From: Microthrixaceae bacterium
Lineage (GTDB): Bacteria > Actinomycetota > Acidimicrobiia > Acidimicrobiales > Iamiaceae
NCBI GenBank assembly: GCA_016702505.1
Contig: JADJDU010000015.1
Location: 1-34,904 of the forward strand
Reading direction: 5' to 3'
DNA length: 34,904 nucleotides
Shown here: positions 13,976 to 20,353 of the stretch, one piece after another
Numbering within the stretch: position 1 is the first letter of the stretch
Layout: each line of letters opens with the position of its first letter
Program-made: the position numbers and the translations under genes
Notes under the pieces: model-generated
The model's database searches: none
What the model saw: only the letters and a program-made list of their open reading frames with translations
Told to the model about the DNA's origin: nothing

Positions 13976-14832
13976 GATGCAGCCTCCATGGCGACGTCGG
14001 CGGGGGTGATGGCGTCGTGCTTGGCGGCGAGGTCCCGGTCCTTTTGGGCGGCGAGGAACCGGCCCACCTGCTGGCAGTACAAGAAGCTCCTGAACTGCTC
14101 GGGGCCTGCGTCGAAGGGGTAGAGGTCATATCCGTCGGCTCGGAGCCACAGCACGCCGCACCAGTCGACGGGCGGCATGGGGACCGTCTCGTTGTCGATG
14201 AGTGCCACCTCTGCGTGGCGGTAGGCGGCGAGCTGTAGGGCCACCTCACCGAACGGGCCGGACCGGTTGGTCTTGAGGTCGACCAAGCATCGGCCGAGAC
14301 CCGGGAGGGTGGCGATCATGTCGAGCGTCCCGCAGTACCCGTGCTTGGCGGACCCGATGACAACCTCGGTGAGGGCGTCAGTTGGTTGCCAGTCATCGAG
14401 GAACGCGATGTAGGCGTCGACGTGGCCAGAGATCGGTTCGGGGACCTCGACCTCTTCGCCGTGGGTGAGGAGTTCGGCGATCCGGTGGACCTCGGTACCT
14501 CGGTTGGCTGCCTGGTCGCGGTCCTCCCAGTGGACGCCCTTGAGGACTTCGGCGACCTTGGTGCGGGAGAGCTTGGCGGGCCACGGCTTGGACTTGGCCC
14601 GGGCGATCTCGGCGAGGTCGTCCACGAGCTGGTCGGCGGTGATGTGTTCGCCGTTCTGGTCGAGGCGGTCGGCGACGTATTCGGCGATGGTCTTGGCGGC
14701 CCAGCCGATGAGGGCAGGCTTGGGAAGCCCGTCGCCGATGATGGTGGTGACGCCTGGGAGCTTCTGACCGTTGAGCCGGTAGCTGTGGTTGCGGCCGTGC
14801 TGTCGGCGCTCGAGGACGGGTAGCTCGGTCAT
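13972..14832 (-). CDS. RecB/Cas4-like exonuclease
   Basis: 286 aa with PD-(D/E)XK motifs: RGTEVH (111-116), GTLDM (168-172), DLKTN (185-189) and QLAAY (200-204), in the order found in RecB/Cas4-type nucleases. It probably resects double-stranded ends to feed the adjacent annealase. No four-cysteine cluster is present, so it lacks the iron-sulfur centre of Cas4 proper. ATG 14832 overlaps the upstream stop (ATGA). Confidence 0.88.
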   Translation of the reverse strand: MTELPVLERRQHGRNHSYRLNGQKLPGVTTIIGDGLPKPALIGWAAKTIAEYVADRLDQNGEHITADQLVDDLAEIARAKSKPWPAKLSRTKVAEVLKGVHWEDRDQAANRGTEVHRIAELLTHGEEVEVPEPISGHVDAYIAFLDDWQPTDALTEVVIGSAKHGYCGTLDMIATLPGLGRCLVDLKTNRSGPFGEVALQLAAYRHAEVALIDNETVPMPPVDWCGVLWLRADGYDLYPFDAGPEQFRSFLYCQQVGRFLAAQKDRDLAAKHDAITPADVAMEAAS

Positions 14833-14993
14833 CGGCTCACCGCCTTGGTGCTGGCCCGACCGAGGGCGCTCATGGTCTGGTCGTGCCGGTCGATGCCTCG
14901 GTGCTGGTGCAGGGACTCACGGCAGCGGGCCAGCCAGTGGAGGCCTCGGGCCTGGTCGGCGGGCCTGATCGGGGACGTGATGGCCGCGGTCAT
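14829..14993 (-). CDS. 54-aa small protein
   Basis: Helical, His/Arg-rich (RGLHWLARCRESLHQHRGIDR). ATGA overlaps both neighbours, which is the main evidence for translation. No family recognised. By position it belongs to the recombination operon. Confidence 0.6.
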   Translation of the reverse strand: MTAAITSPIRPADQARGLHWLARCRESLHQHRGIDRHDQTMSALGRASTKAVSR

Positions 14994-15208
14994 GCGGGCA
15001 ACCCAGCGACACGAGCAGCGGCCTGGTCGTGGGCCTCAGCGAGGATCTCCACGAGGCCCTCGCCGTCGTAGCACACCAGCTCGATCACTGCGCCAGGCAG
15101 GTCGAGTGTCAGGGTGATGGTGCCGTGACTGGTGCGAGGCCCGACGGTGATGGCGGGAGACGGATCGCCTGGCATCAGATCGACACGGATGGTGGTTGCT
15201 GGGGGCAT
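14990..15208 (-). CDS. 72-aa protein, first gene of the early operon
   Basis: Beta-rich N-terminal half (TITLTLDLPGAVIELVCYD) and a helical end (EGLVEILAEAHDQAAARV). TAGGAG lies 5 bases before ATG 15208, a strong site, as expected for the first gene after the control region. Function not recognised. Confidence 0.68.
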   Translation of the reverse strand: MPPATTIRVDLMPGDPSPAITVGPRTSHGTITLTLDLPGAVIELVCYDGEGLVEILAEAHDQAAARVAGLPA

Positions 15209-15230
15209 CTATGCTCCTAGGTGGTTAGGT

Positions 15231-15265
15231 GGCCCACCCCGGCTTGTGAGGTCGTGGGGTGGGCC
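15231..15265. promoter_or_regulatory. Leader hairpin before the early operon
   Basis: Perfect 10-bp inverted repeat GGCCCACCCC / GGGGTGGGCC with a 15-base loop. On the plus strand it is followed by CTGCTTTTT and could stop plus-strand transcription. On the minus strand it lies in the 5' leader of the early operon and could act in attenuation or antitermination. Confidence 0.5.
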
Positions 15266-15294
15266 GTCTGCTTTTTGGTGGTGGGGTGGCCGAG

Positions 15295-15311
15295 GTCCGA
15301 TGCGATCGGAC
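15295..15311. promoter_or_regulatory. Candidate repressor operator palindrome
   Basis: GTCCGAT-GCG-ATCGGAC, perfect 7-bp arms around a 3-base centre. It lies just downstream of TTGACC (minus strand, about 15334-15329), so a repressor bound here would cover the expected -10 region of an early promoter. The binding protein is inferred, probably the repressor at 15742. The remaining 15312-15467 holds a small CCCCGG/CCGGGG hairpin at 15351-15367 and no gene that I can support. Confidence 0.42.
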
Positions 15312-15467
15312 GGGCGTGCGTGGGGAGGTCAACCCCTAAGAAGGCCTCCGCCCCGGCGCTACCGGGGTCATCACCCAGTGGGCTCGGCCACCCGGCGAGA
15401 GGGAGCAATGAGGCATCAGGGGAGGGACCTCGCTGCTCGCCCCTCGCCCGGCATCCGAGCGGAGGGG

Positions 15468-15566
15468 TCAGGGTCTTCGGGGTCGGGTGAGCAGCCAGAC
15501 CGCGATGGCGGTGAGCAGGAGGGTCCCGGCGCACCAGCCGGCGAACATGTAGAGGGCGATCCTCAT
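15468..15566 (-). CDS. 32-aa membrane micropeptide
   Basis: Begins MRIALYMFAGWCAGTLLLTA and continues IAVWLL, then TRPRRP: one membrane span with a basic cytoplasmic end. The start overlaps the HTH gene's stop as ATGA. Small membrane peptides downstream of repressors sometimes act in superinfection exclusion; that is only a suggestion. Confidence 0.55.
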   Translation of the reverse strand: MRIALYMFAGWCAGTLLLTAIAVWLLTRPRRP

Positions 15567-15745
15567 GACTCCACCGCCAGGTGGTCAGAGACCCAGGCCT
15601 CGTAGTCGCAGACCCGGACCCGGACTGATCGGCCGATGCGCACGGCGGGGAGGTCGTTGTCCTCGATGAGCCGGTAGATGGTGGACCGGTCGAGGTGGGT
15701 CCACTGTGCGATCTGGTCGGCCGTGACGAGCTGGGTCGGGGTCAT
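15563..15745 (-). CDS. Excisionase-type helix-turn-helix protein
   Basis: 60 aa. LVTADQIAQWTHLDRSTIY, then RLIEDNDLPAVRIGRSVRV, is the MerR/Xis-like winged HTH (helix-turn-helix domain family 17) used by excisionases and small regulators. ATG 15745 overlaps the repressor stop (ATGA); the longer upstream frame is antisense to the repressor frame and rejected. With no integrase in view, a Cro- or Xis-like role cannot be separated. Confidence 0.82.
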   Translation of the reverse strand: MTPTQLVTADQIAQWTHLDRSTIYRLIEDNDLPAVRIGRSVRVRVCDYEAWVSDHLAVES

Positions 15746-15996
15746 GAGGCCACCTCGGCGGGGACCTCGTGCCGTGCTCCGAGGCCCTCGAAGAGGGTGC
15801 CGGGGTGAACGTCGAGCACTCGGGCGATCCGGTGGGCGACGGGAATGCTCGCCCGGTGATGTCCGCCGACGAGGCCGCTGAGGGTGGCCCGGGGGATCTC
15901 GGCCCGCCCCGCCACGTCCGTGAGGGTCAGGCCGGTGAAGCGAAGGAGGTCGTCCCACGCCCATCGGTTGAGGGAGTGTCCGGCTGGTCGTGCCAT
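15742..15996 (-). CDS. CI/Cro-like repressor (XRE-type HTH)
   Basis: 84 aa from ATG 15996. LTLTDVAGRAEIPRATLSGL carries the helix-turn-helix (recognition helix around PRATLSGLV), followed by VAHRIARVLDVHPGTLF, typical of XRE-family repressors. An upstream in-frame start at 16023 is possible, but a TTGACA promoter overlaps that region and would place transcription initiation almost at ATG 15996. It probably keeps the lytic genes off. Confidence 0.82.
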   Translation of the reverse strand: MARPAGHSLNRWAWDDLLRFTGLTLTDVAGRAEIPRATLSGLVGGHHRASIPVAHRIARVLDVHPGTLFEGLGARHEVPAEVAS

Positions 15997-16201
15997 GGCG
16001 GACACTTTCTCAAACGTCTGCAAACCTTGTCAAGAGATTAGCAAAACAAACCCGAGCGGCGCTGCTCAGGGTGGAGGCCCAGACGGCGCGCAACTGGCGG
16101 ACGCGGGTGTGCTCCCTGAGCCGGACTGGACGGTCTCGGGTGGCCCGGCGTGGTCGTGGCCGAGGGTCGCGGCGTGGGCGATGCGGACCGGGCGACTCTG
16201 A
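15990..16201 (+). pseudogene. Frameshifted AlpA/MerR-like HTH gene on the plus strand
   Basis: Two frames join near 16105-16107. The first ends EAQTARNWRTR and the second continues VLPEPDWTVSGGPAWSW, then RVAAWAMRTGRL. Adding one G to the GGG run gives ARNWRTRGVLPEPDW in one frame of about 70 codons, the characteristic pattern of short actinobacterial AlpA-like DNA-binding proteins. It overlaps the divergent repressor start and ends just before the terminator at 16214. The start codon is uncertain. It may be a Cro/Xis-like gene broken by a real or sequencing deletion. Confidence 0.45.
16004..16033 (-). promoter_or_regulatory. Putative repressor promoter, leaderless
   Basis: A perfect -35 TTGACA (16033-16028) and an 18-base spacer precede a weak -10 GAAAGT (16009-16004). 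Initiation about 7 bases later would fall on or beside ATG 15996, giving a leaderless mRNA, common in Actinobacteria. CAAAC on the plus strand at 16011, 16021 and 16047 may be regulator contacts. Confidence 0.45.
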
Positions 16202-16213
16202 CCCCCTGGCGAC

Positions 16214-16260
16214 AAAGGCCCCCCGCGCTCAACCCCTGATGGGGGAGCACGGGGGCCTTT
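16214..16260. terminator. Strong bidirectional hairpin terminator
   Basis: AAAGGCCCCC at 16214 pairs exactly with GGGGGCCTTT at 16251, with a further internal CCCC/GGGG stem. A-rich and T-rich ends on both sides allow action in both directions, so it would separate the lysis operon (from the right) and the plus-strand HTH gene (from the left). Confidence 0.7.
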
Positions 16261-16263
16261 GCG

Positions 16264-16292
16264 TCTGACCGGGAGGCGGGAACCCGGTCAGA
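16264..16292. terminator. Second hairpin after the lysis operon
   Basis: TCTGACCGGG / CCCGGTCAGA, a perfect 10-bp stem with a 9-base loop, directly beside the first hairpin. There is no long T run, so it may be a processing or pausing element that supports termination of late transcripts. Confidence 0.55.
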
Positions 16293-16327
16293 TCATGGGG
16301 ACGATCACTGGCCAGTCGTTGCGCCGG

Positions 16328-16606
16328 TCAGGGGTCTGTCGTGAGCCGTCCGATGGTGGCCACCACTTCAGCGTGGCGTTGCTGGCACTGTTCGACCTCA
16401 GCCCGCAACTGTTCGACCTCGGCGTGGAGCCGGTCGACCTCGACTCGGAGCCGGTCGACCAGTTCACCGGCGGCGGTGACGATCATCGAATCGGCGGTGC
16501 GACGATCCCGGGGCGATGCTGGTAACCCAGCCGAGGCGGGTGTCGGGCAGTGTGGTACCCGGGCAGGGTCCAGGTCGTCGACGGAGCGGGTAGCGGCGGA
16601 TCCCAT
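16328..16606 (-). CDS. Coiled-coil protein at the end of the lysis operon
   Basis: 92 aa. The C-terminal half LVDRLRVEVDRLHAEVEQLR continues in regular heptads, predicting a stable coiled coil. The first 40 residues are Pro/Arg/Ser-rich. ATG 16606 is chosen because GAGG lies 6 bases upstream, just at the preceding stop. It carries no signal peptide or membrane span. Function unknown. Confidence 0.6.
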   Translation of the reverse strand: MGSAATRSVDDLDPARVPHCPTPASAGLPASPRDRRTADSMIVTAAGELVDRLRVEVDRLHAEVEQLRAEVEQCQQRHAEVVATIGRLTTDP

Positions 16607-16614
16607 GCGGATCC

Positions 16615-16947
16615 TCAGGTCTGTCCGGCACACGGGGCAATCTGGCTGAGACGGTCGATGCCATCGAGGCGACCTCGGCGGGTCCCGCCGGTGGACGGTA
16701 GCGACGAACCGGCGGCGGTCCACGCGACGAGCCACGCCACGGGCGCTACCCCTGCTGCGAGGTCACCGCGTGTACCGGTGGCGAGCAGCCCGGTCAGGTC
16801 CCCGATGTAGAGCCCGGCGAACATGGCGGCGATGGTGGCAATAGCCAGCGGTAGCCGCGGTGCGTGGTGACGAGCGCGCCCACTGTTGGCGACGACAGCG
16901 CAGAGGACCCGAACAGGGTATGAGCCACGGGCCACGGCTGCGTTCAC
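16615..16947 (-). CDS. Two-span membrane protein, possible second holin
   Basis: 110 aa. LPLAIATIAAMFAGLYIG and LAAGVAPVAWLVAWTAAG are two hydrophobic spans separated by a short loop, with a basic C-terminus. The position downstream of endolysin and holin suggests a lysis accessory or antiholin, by context only. GTG 16947 overlaps the upstream stop (GTGA). Confidence 0.6.
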   Translation of the reverse strand: MNAAVARGSYPVRVLCAVVANSGRARHHAPRLPLAIATIAAMFAGLYIGDLTGLLATGTRGDLAAGVAPVAWLVAWTAAGSSLPSTGGTRRGRLDGIDRLSQIAPCAGQT

Positions 16948-17162
16948 GGCTTCGGGGCGTGGGGGTCGTTGCGGATGGCGTCGTCTCGGGAGGCCCCGAC
17001 CTTCTCGGCGATGGCCACCGACCAGCCCCGAAGGGAGCCGTAGAACTGTTTGAGCTGCTCGGCCTGCTCGGCGAGGAGCTGCTCGCAGTGGGCGGCACGG
17101 AGGCCAGCGGCACGGGCTTCGGCGAGGGCGTCGGCGAGCATCTTGCGGTCAGCGTCGGTCAT
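16944..17162 (-). CDS. Coiled-coil protein next to endolysin
   Basis: 72 aa, helical: KMLADALAEARAAGLRAAHC, then EQLLAEQAEQLKQFY. It has GAGG 8 bases before ATG 17162 and can be an independent gene. However, it lies in the same frame as the natural-looking C-terminal end of the endolysin (see next entry), so after correcting an indel the two could be one 282-aa protein. Confidence 0.6.
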   Translation of the reverse strand: MTDADRKMLADALAEARAAGLRAAHCEQLLAEQAEQLKQFYGSLRGWSVAIAEKVGASRDDAIRNDPHAPKP

Positions 17163-17163
17163 G

Positions 17164-17793
17164 TCAGTGTCCTCGGTGGATGGTCCGGTGGGGGTGCTGG
17201 GGTAGAGCGGGCCGTAGCCTTTGGCGGCCTGGATGATGCGCCCGATGTTGAGCGCCAGGGTCCCAGTGCGTGTTCTCTGGGGCGTGCTGGTGGCCGAGGA
17301 TGCCGGACAGGTCGCGCCATTGGGCGGCGGTGAGACGCTGCTTGGCGGTGACGCTGGCGAGTGTGTGCCCGGCCTTGGTGCCGAGGAACTCCCTCGGGGC
17401 CACTAGCGGGATTGAGGCGGCAGTGCACAGCGGGCCAACGACCTCGCGGCCGAGCCAGACGAGCGCAGCCTCGGACCAGTCGTGTGATTCTGCGGCCCGG
17501 CCGACGATCTCGACCTGGATGACGGTCGGTGCCCGGTTCGTTTCGCCCGGCACGGCGGAGTTGCGCAGCGCCCGTGCCGGTTTGGTGAGCGGGACGTGCT
17601 GCACTCTGGTCTTGCGGATCGGGTCAACGGTGACGTGAGGCCACGAGTTGTTGGCCTTGTACGCACCTACGGCACCAGCGATGGAGCTTCCTTCGGTGGT
17701 GTGCAGCAGCAGTTTGGGGCGGGTTGGTCCGCTGGCCCACGACCCGGAGTCGTTGCCCTCGATGCGATTCCACCCGTCGAGCCAGGTGGTCAC
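17164..17793 (-). CDS. Endolysin, N-acetylmuramoyl-L-alanine amidase
   Basis: 209 aa as read. LLLHTTEG places the first zinc histidine at residue 31, and the segment GHQHAPENTHWDPG supplies the later histidine and acidic ligand, the layout of Amidase_2/PGRP enzymes that cut the stem peptide from cell-wall glycan. GTG 17793 overlaps the holin stop (GTGA). After HWDPG (about 17251-17266) the frame turns to His/Arg-rich sequence, while a shifted frame reads ALNIGRIIQAAKGYGPLYP, a typical continuation, so a frameshift here is likely. Confidence 0.85.
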   Translation of the reverse strand: MTTWLDGWNRIEGNDSGSWASGPTRPKLLLHTTEGSSIAGAVGAYKANNSWPHVTVDPIRKTRVQHVPLTKPARALRNSAVPGETNRAPTVIQVEIVGRAAESHDWSEAALVWLGREVVGPLCTAASIPLVAPREFLGTKAGHTLASVTAKQRLTAAQWRDLSGILGHQHAPENTHWDPGAQHRAHHPGRQRLRPALPQHPHRTIHRGH

Positions 17794-17978
17794 CGCTCCG
17801 CGTCCTCGGGTAGCCCGGTCAGCGAGGTGAGCAGGCTGAGGATCGTGGCGAGCACAACAGTGGATGCGACGAGCGGCCAATCGACCTGGGCGACGAGGGT
17901 GGCGGCACCGATGGCACCGATGGCGGTCTGGGCGGCGGTGCGGATCGCACGGATCAAGGCGTTGCGGGTGAAGGGCAT
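17790..17978 (-). CDS. Holin, r1t-type
   Basis: 62 aa. An amphipathic basic N-terminus (TRNALIRAIRTAAQT) precedes two short hydrophobic segments, AIGAIGAATLVAQV and VASTVVLATILSLLTSLTG, ending GLPEDAER. This is the layout of r1t-type holins of actinophages. It would form the membrane lesions that release or activate the endolysin encoded directly downstream. AGGAG lies 7 bases before ATG 17978. Confidence 0.82.
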   Translation of the reverse strand: MPFTRNALIRAIRTAAQTAIGAIGAATLVAQVDWPLVASTVVLATILSLLTSLTGLPEDAER

Positions 17979-17980
17979 GG

Positions 17981-18163
17981 TCAGTCTCCTGTGTCGTCGG
18001 TGTCGAGCAGGTCGAGCACCAGTCGGATGAGGGCGTTGTTCTCGCGGGTGAGCCGTGCGACCTGTGCCCGCTGTTGTGCAGCGGTCGGGGTGGCGAGGGC
18101 GAGGTAGTCCCGGTTTGCGTCGAGCCGTTGGCGTAGACGTTTGATGGTGCCGTCGTGGTCCAT
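17981..18163 (-). CDS. Small helical protein before holin
   Basis: 60 aa from ATG 18163. A long charged helix (KRLRQRLDANRDYLAL and QVARLTRENNALIRLVLDLL) predicts a coiled coil; no membrane span. Similar small helical genes sit between tail fibre and lysis genes in actinophages. An in-frame TTG at 18175 is an alternative start. Function unknown. Confidence 0.65.
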   Translation of the reverse strand: MDHDGTIKRLRQRLDANRDYLALATPTAAQQRAQVARLTRENNALIRLVLDLLDTDDTGD

Positions 18164-18182
18164 GGTGCCAATCAATCCGTGG

Positions 18183-19979
18183 TCATGTGAATCTCAGGAA
18201 GTCGAACGATGCGGTGACGGCGATCCCTGCGTGTTCCTGCCCGACCACGACGCCAGCCCCGGTCACGCTGCCGATCCACGACGCCAACGTCACCGATCCA
18301 ACCATGATCCATCGGTCACCGTCATCGCTGACCCAGCGGCGCAGATTCACGCCGTCATTAGTGATCTTGAGGTACACGTGCCCCACACCCACCGACACGC
18401 CCGTGGTCGTCGTTGCTGAATCGAACGACGTGAACGAGTTGGCCCTGTGCAGCTCCAGGTCCTTGCCTGGGCCGTGGATGTGTACCAGCCATTGCAGGAG
18501 GCGTCCGGTGCCGCTGTTGTACAGCACCAACCCAGCGCTGGAGTGATTGGTGAGTTCGCCGCCCACGGTGATGCGGGTAGTGACGGACGTGAAACTGGGC
18601 AGCGTAGTGAGCAGCGCCCGCTGGTTGTACCCGGACGCTGCAGCCTGGCATGTCATCAGGAGGCGACCGTCGCTGATCGCTGCGGTGGACGTTCCTTGGT
18701 TGTGCCACGTCCCCACCACGGGGGACCCGTCGGCCATGTCCCAATACTCTTGGTCGTAGGCGGACGGCGAAACTGGCGGCACCATTCCGGGCTCAACTGC
18801 ACCACCAGCCCCCAACGGCCCGACCTCGGCGCCGGTCTCGTCGCGGACGTAGAGGCCGTCGGTACGGGCCACGAGCCGCTGGTGGTCGGCAGCGGGGTTG
18901 GTGACGGCAGCGGTTTCGGGGAGGTCGACGAACCCAGTGGTGATGGACGCAGCGTCGGGGGTGCGTGCGCCGAGCGGGTCGTCGACGCGACCCCTGAACA
19001 CGTCGCCAATGTTGATGTCGCCGTCGCCTGTGGCCGACGAGCCGTAGCCGATCGCGGTGGACCCGTCGCCTGTGGCCGACGTCATGAGGCCGATCGCGGT
19101 GGACCCGATGCTTGTGGCCGACGTCATGAGGCCGATCGCGGTGGACCCGTCGCTTGTGGCCGACGTCATGATGCCGATCGCGGTGGACATGTCGCCTATG
19201 GCCGACGAGCCGTAGCCGATCGCGGTGGACACGTCGCCTGTGGCCGACGAGCCGGGGCCGATCGCGGTGGACCCGTCGCCTATGGCCGACGAGCCGGGGC
19301 CGAGGCGGACGTGCCGCCCCGTCGGGTCCAGCACATCCCACGAGCCGGGGGTGAGCGACGGCTGGGCACCGGTCGACGGGGCCGTAGCGACGTACAGGAC
19401 CGAGCCCGTCTCGAACACGACATCGCCCACGGCGTAGGTGGCGGCGACATCCCACATGCCACGGTTCGTCTCACCGGGCAGCAGGCCCACCGATTCGACG
19501 GGCACAGCGCCCACATCACCAGCATCGAGTGGATCAGAACCGTCGTGATGATGGGAGGCTTCGTGCGCCGTCGGGGTGCGAGCGTCAGAGAGCCGGGCGT
19601 CGTCACCCGCAGCCGCCGTGCCCGCCGTGGTGCCGTAGGTGACGGTCAGCGTCCGATCCGCCGACAGGTCCCCGCCGCCAGTCAGCCCGGTCCCAGCCGT
19701 GATCGTTCGGGCCGTCGGCACCGCGCCCACGTCACCGGCGTCGAGCACCACAACACCGGTCTCACCATTCACCGACGCAACCGCACCACCGGAAGTGGCG
19801 AGCTCGTCTATCGCTTCCTGCACTGTGTCACCGGCCAGACCCGACACGGTGTGGTCGTAGGAGACAGCCGTAGCCGGGTGTGCGTCGGCAGCGGTGCGGC
19901 CGCCCAGCACGTTGTGGGCGGTCAGAGGGCCAAACGACGTGTCATCGTCGCCGGCAGGGTTCCAGGTCACGTCGGTCAT
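18183..19979 (-). CDS. Tail fibre with YadA-head-like repeats and carbohydrate-binding modules
   Basis: 598 aa, probably the host-recognition fibre. Residues 1-170 contain GLTGGGDLSADRTLTV and related turns found in trimeric phage fibres. Residues 175-217 (WDVAATYAVGDVVFETGSVL) match a CBM5/12-type chitin-binding fold. Residues 227-326 hold seven 14-residue units of the form GSSAIGDGSTAIGP, as in the left-handed beta-roll head of YadA-type adhesins. Residues about 415-598 look like a concanavalin-A/LamG-type sandwich (LVLYNSGTGRLLQW, VYLKITNDGVNLRRWVS). ATG 19979 overlaps the upstream stop. Confidence 0.85.
   Translation of the reverse strand: MTDVTWNPAGDDDTSFGPLTAHNVLGGRTAADAHPATAVSYDHTVSGLAGDTVQEAIDELATSGGAVASVNGETGVVVLDAGDVGAVPTARTITAGTGLTGGGDLSADRTLTVTYGTTAGTAAAGDDARLSDARTPTAHEASHHHDGSDPLDAGDVGAVPVESVGLLPGETNRGMWDVAATYAVGDVVFETGSVLYVATAPSTGAQPSLTPGSWDVLDPTGRHVRLGPGSSAIGDGSTAIGPGSSATGDVSTAIGYGSSAIGDMSTAIGIMTSATSDGSTAIGLMTSATSIGSTAIGLMTSATGDGSTAIGYGSSATGDGDINIGDVFRGRVDDPLGARTPDAASITTGFVDLPETAAVTNPAADHQRLVARTDGLYVRDETGAEVGPLGAGGAVEPGMVPPVSPSAYDQEYWDMADGSPVVGTWHNQGTSTAAISDGRLLMTCQAAASGYNQRALLTTLPSFTSVTTRITVGGELTNHSSAGLVLYNSGTGRLLQWLVHIHGPGKDLELHRANSFTSFDSATTTTGVSVGVGHVYLKITNDGVNLRRWVSDDGDRWIMVGSVTLASWIGSVTGAGVVVGQEHAGIAVTASFDFLRFT
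19002..19301. repeat. 42-nt repeats encoding fibre beta-roll
   Basis: Seven imperfect 42-base units, sharing GTGGCCGACGAGCCG or GTGGCCGACGTCATG followed by GCCGATCGCGGTGGAC, within the fibre gene. Units alternate between GYGSSA and LMTSA versions, which suggests shuffling by unequal recombination. Confidence 0.82.
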
Positions 19980-20308
19980 CGGGTCACATCCCCTTGGACA
20001 ATCAGCACCGCACCAGCGCCATAGGTGGTGGTCACGCCGCCCGCCACGACCTGCACGTCATAGACGTACCGGCCAGGGGTGATCGCAGCGGTCAACGTGT
20101 CCGACAACGTGAGCGTCACCTCACGCCCCGGACCGTCCGTGACCGTCGCCGTCCAGGACGCCACCACCGTCGAAGACTCGACATGAGTGCGGATCTGGGA
20201 CGTGACCGTGACACCGGTGATGTCACCGGACCCGCCGAGCGTCCCCACCACCGTCCAGTCGTCCCCTCGGGTGCGGGTCACCGTCGAGCTAGCACCAGCA
20301 CACGTCAT
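19976..20308 (-). CDS. Small tail protein, BppU-like beta sandwich
   Basis: 110 aa. It is rich in beta strands (DWTVVGTLGGSGDITGVTV, then TVTDGPGREVTLTLSD and GRYVYDVQVVAGG), the pattern of the N-terminal domain of baseplate BppU and similar tail-attachment modules. ATGA coupling to the fibre gene suggests it links the fibre to the tail tip. AGAGGACAGGGG precedes ATG 20308. Confidence 0.7.
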   Translation of the reverse strand: MTCAGASSTVTRTRGDDWTVVGTLGGSGDITGVTVTSQIRTHVESSTVVASWTATVTDGPGREVTLTLSDTLTAAITPGRYVYDVQVVAGGVTTTYGAGAVLIVQGDVTR

Positions 20309-20330
20309 ACCCCTGTCCTCTCACGTTCTG

Positions 20331-20349
20331 GCATCCCCCGTCGGGATGC
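20331..20349. other. Intergenic hairpin
   Basis: GCATCCC-CCGTC-GGGATGC, a perfect 7-bp stem between two tail genes, with no T run. It may regulate mRNA stability or be incidental. Confidence 0.35.
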
Positions 20350-20353
20350 ACGG

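Noticed and set aside
12863..14122. Plus-strand frame of about 419 codons opposite RecT-like and exonuclease genes
   Set aside because: Arg/Gly/His-rich composition without domains; it is antisense to two well-supported genes.
15217..15534. Minus-strand frame of about 105 codons across the control region
   Set aside because: Pro/Arg-rich without motifs; it overlaps the operator candidate, the leader hairpin and the better-supported 32-aa gene, and lacks a ribosome site.
18447..20024. Plus-strand frame with repeated ACGRRHEADRGGPV-like units
   Set aside because: The repeats mirror the fibre beta-roll on the other strand. The minus strand has coupled starts and a structural explanation.
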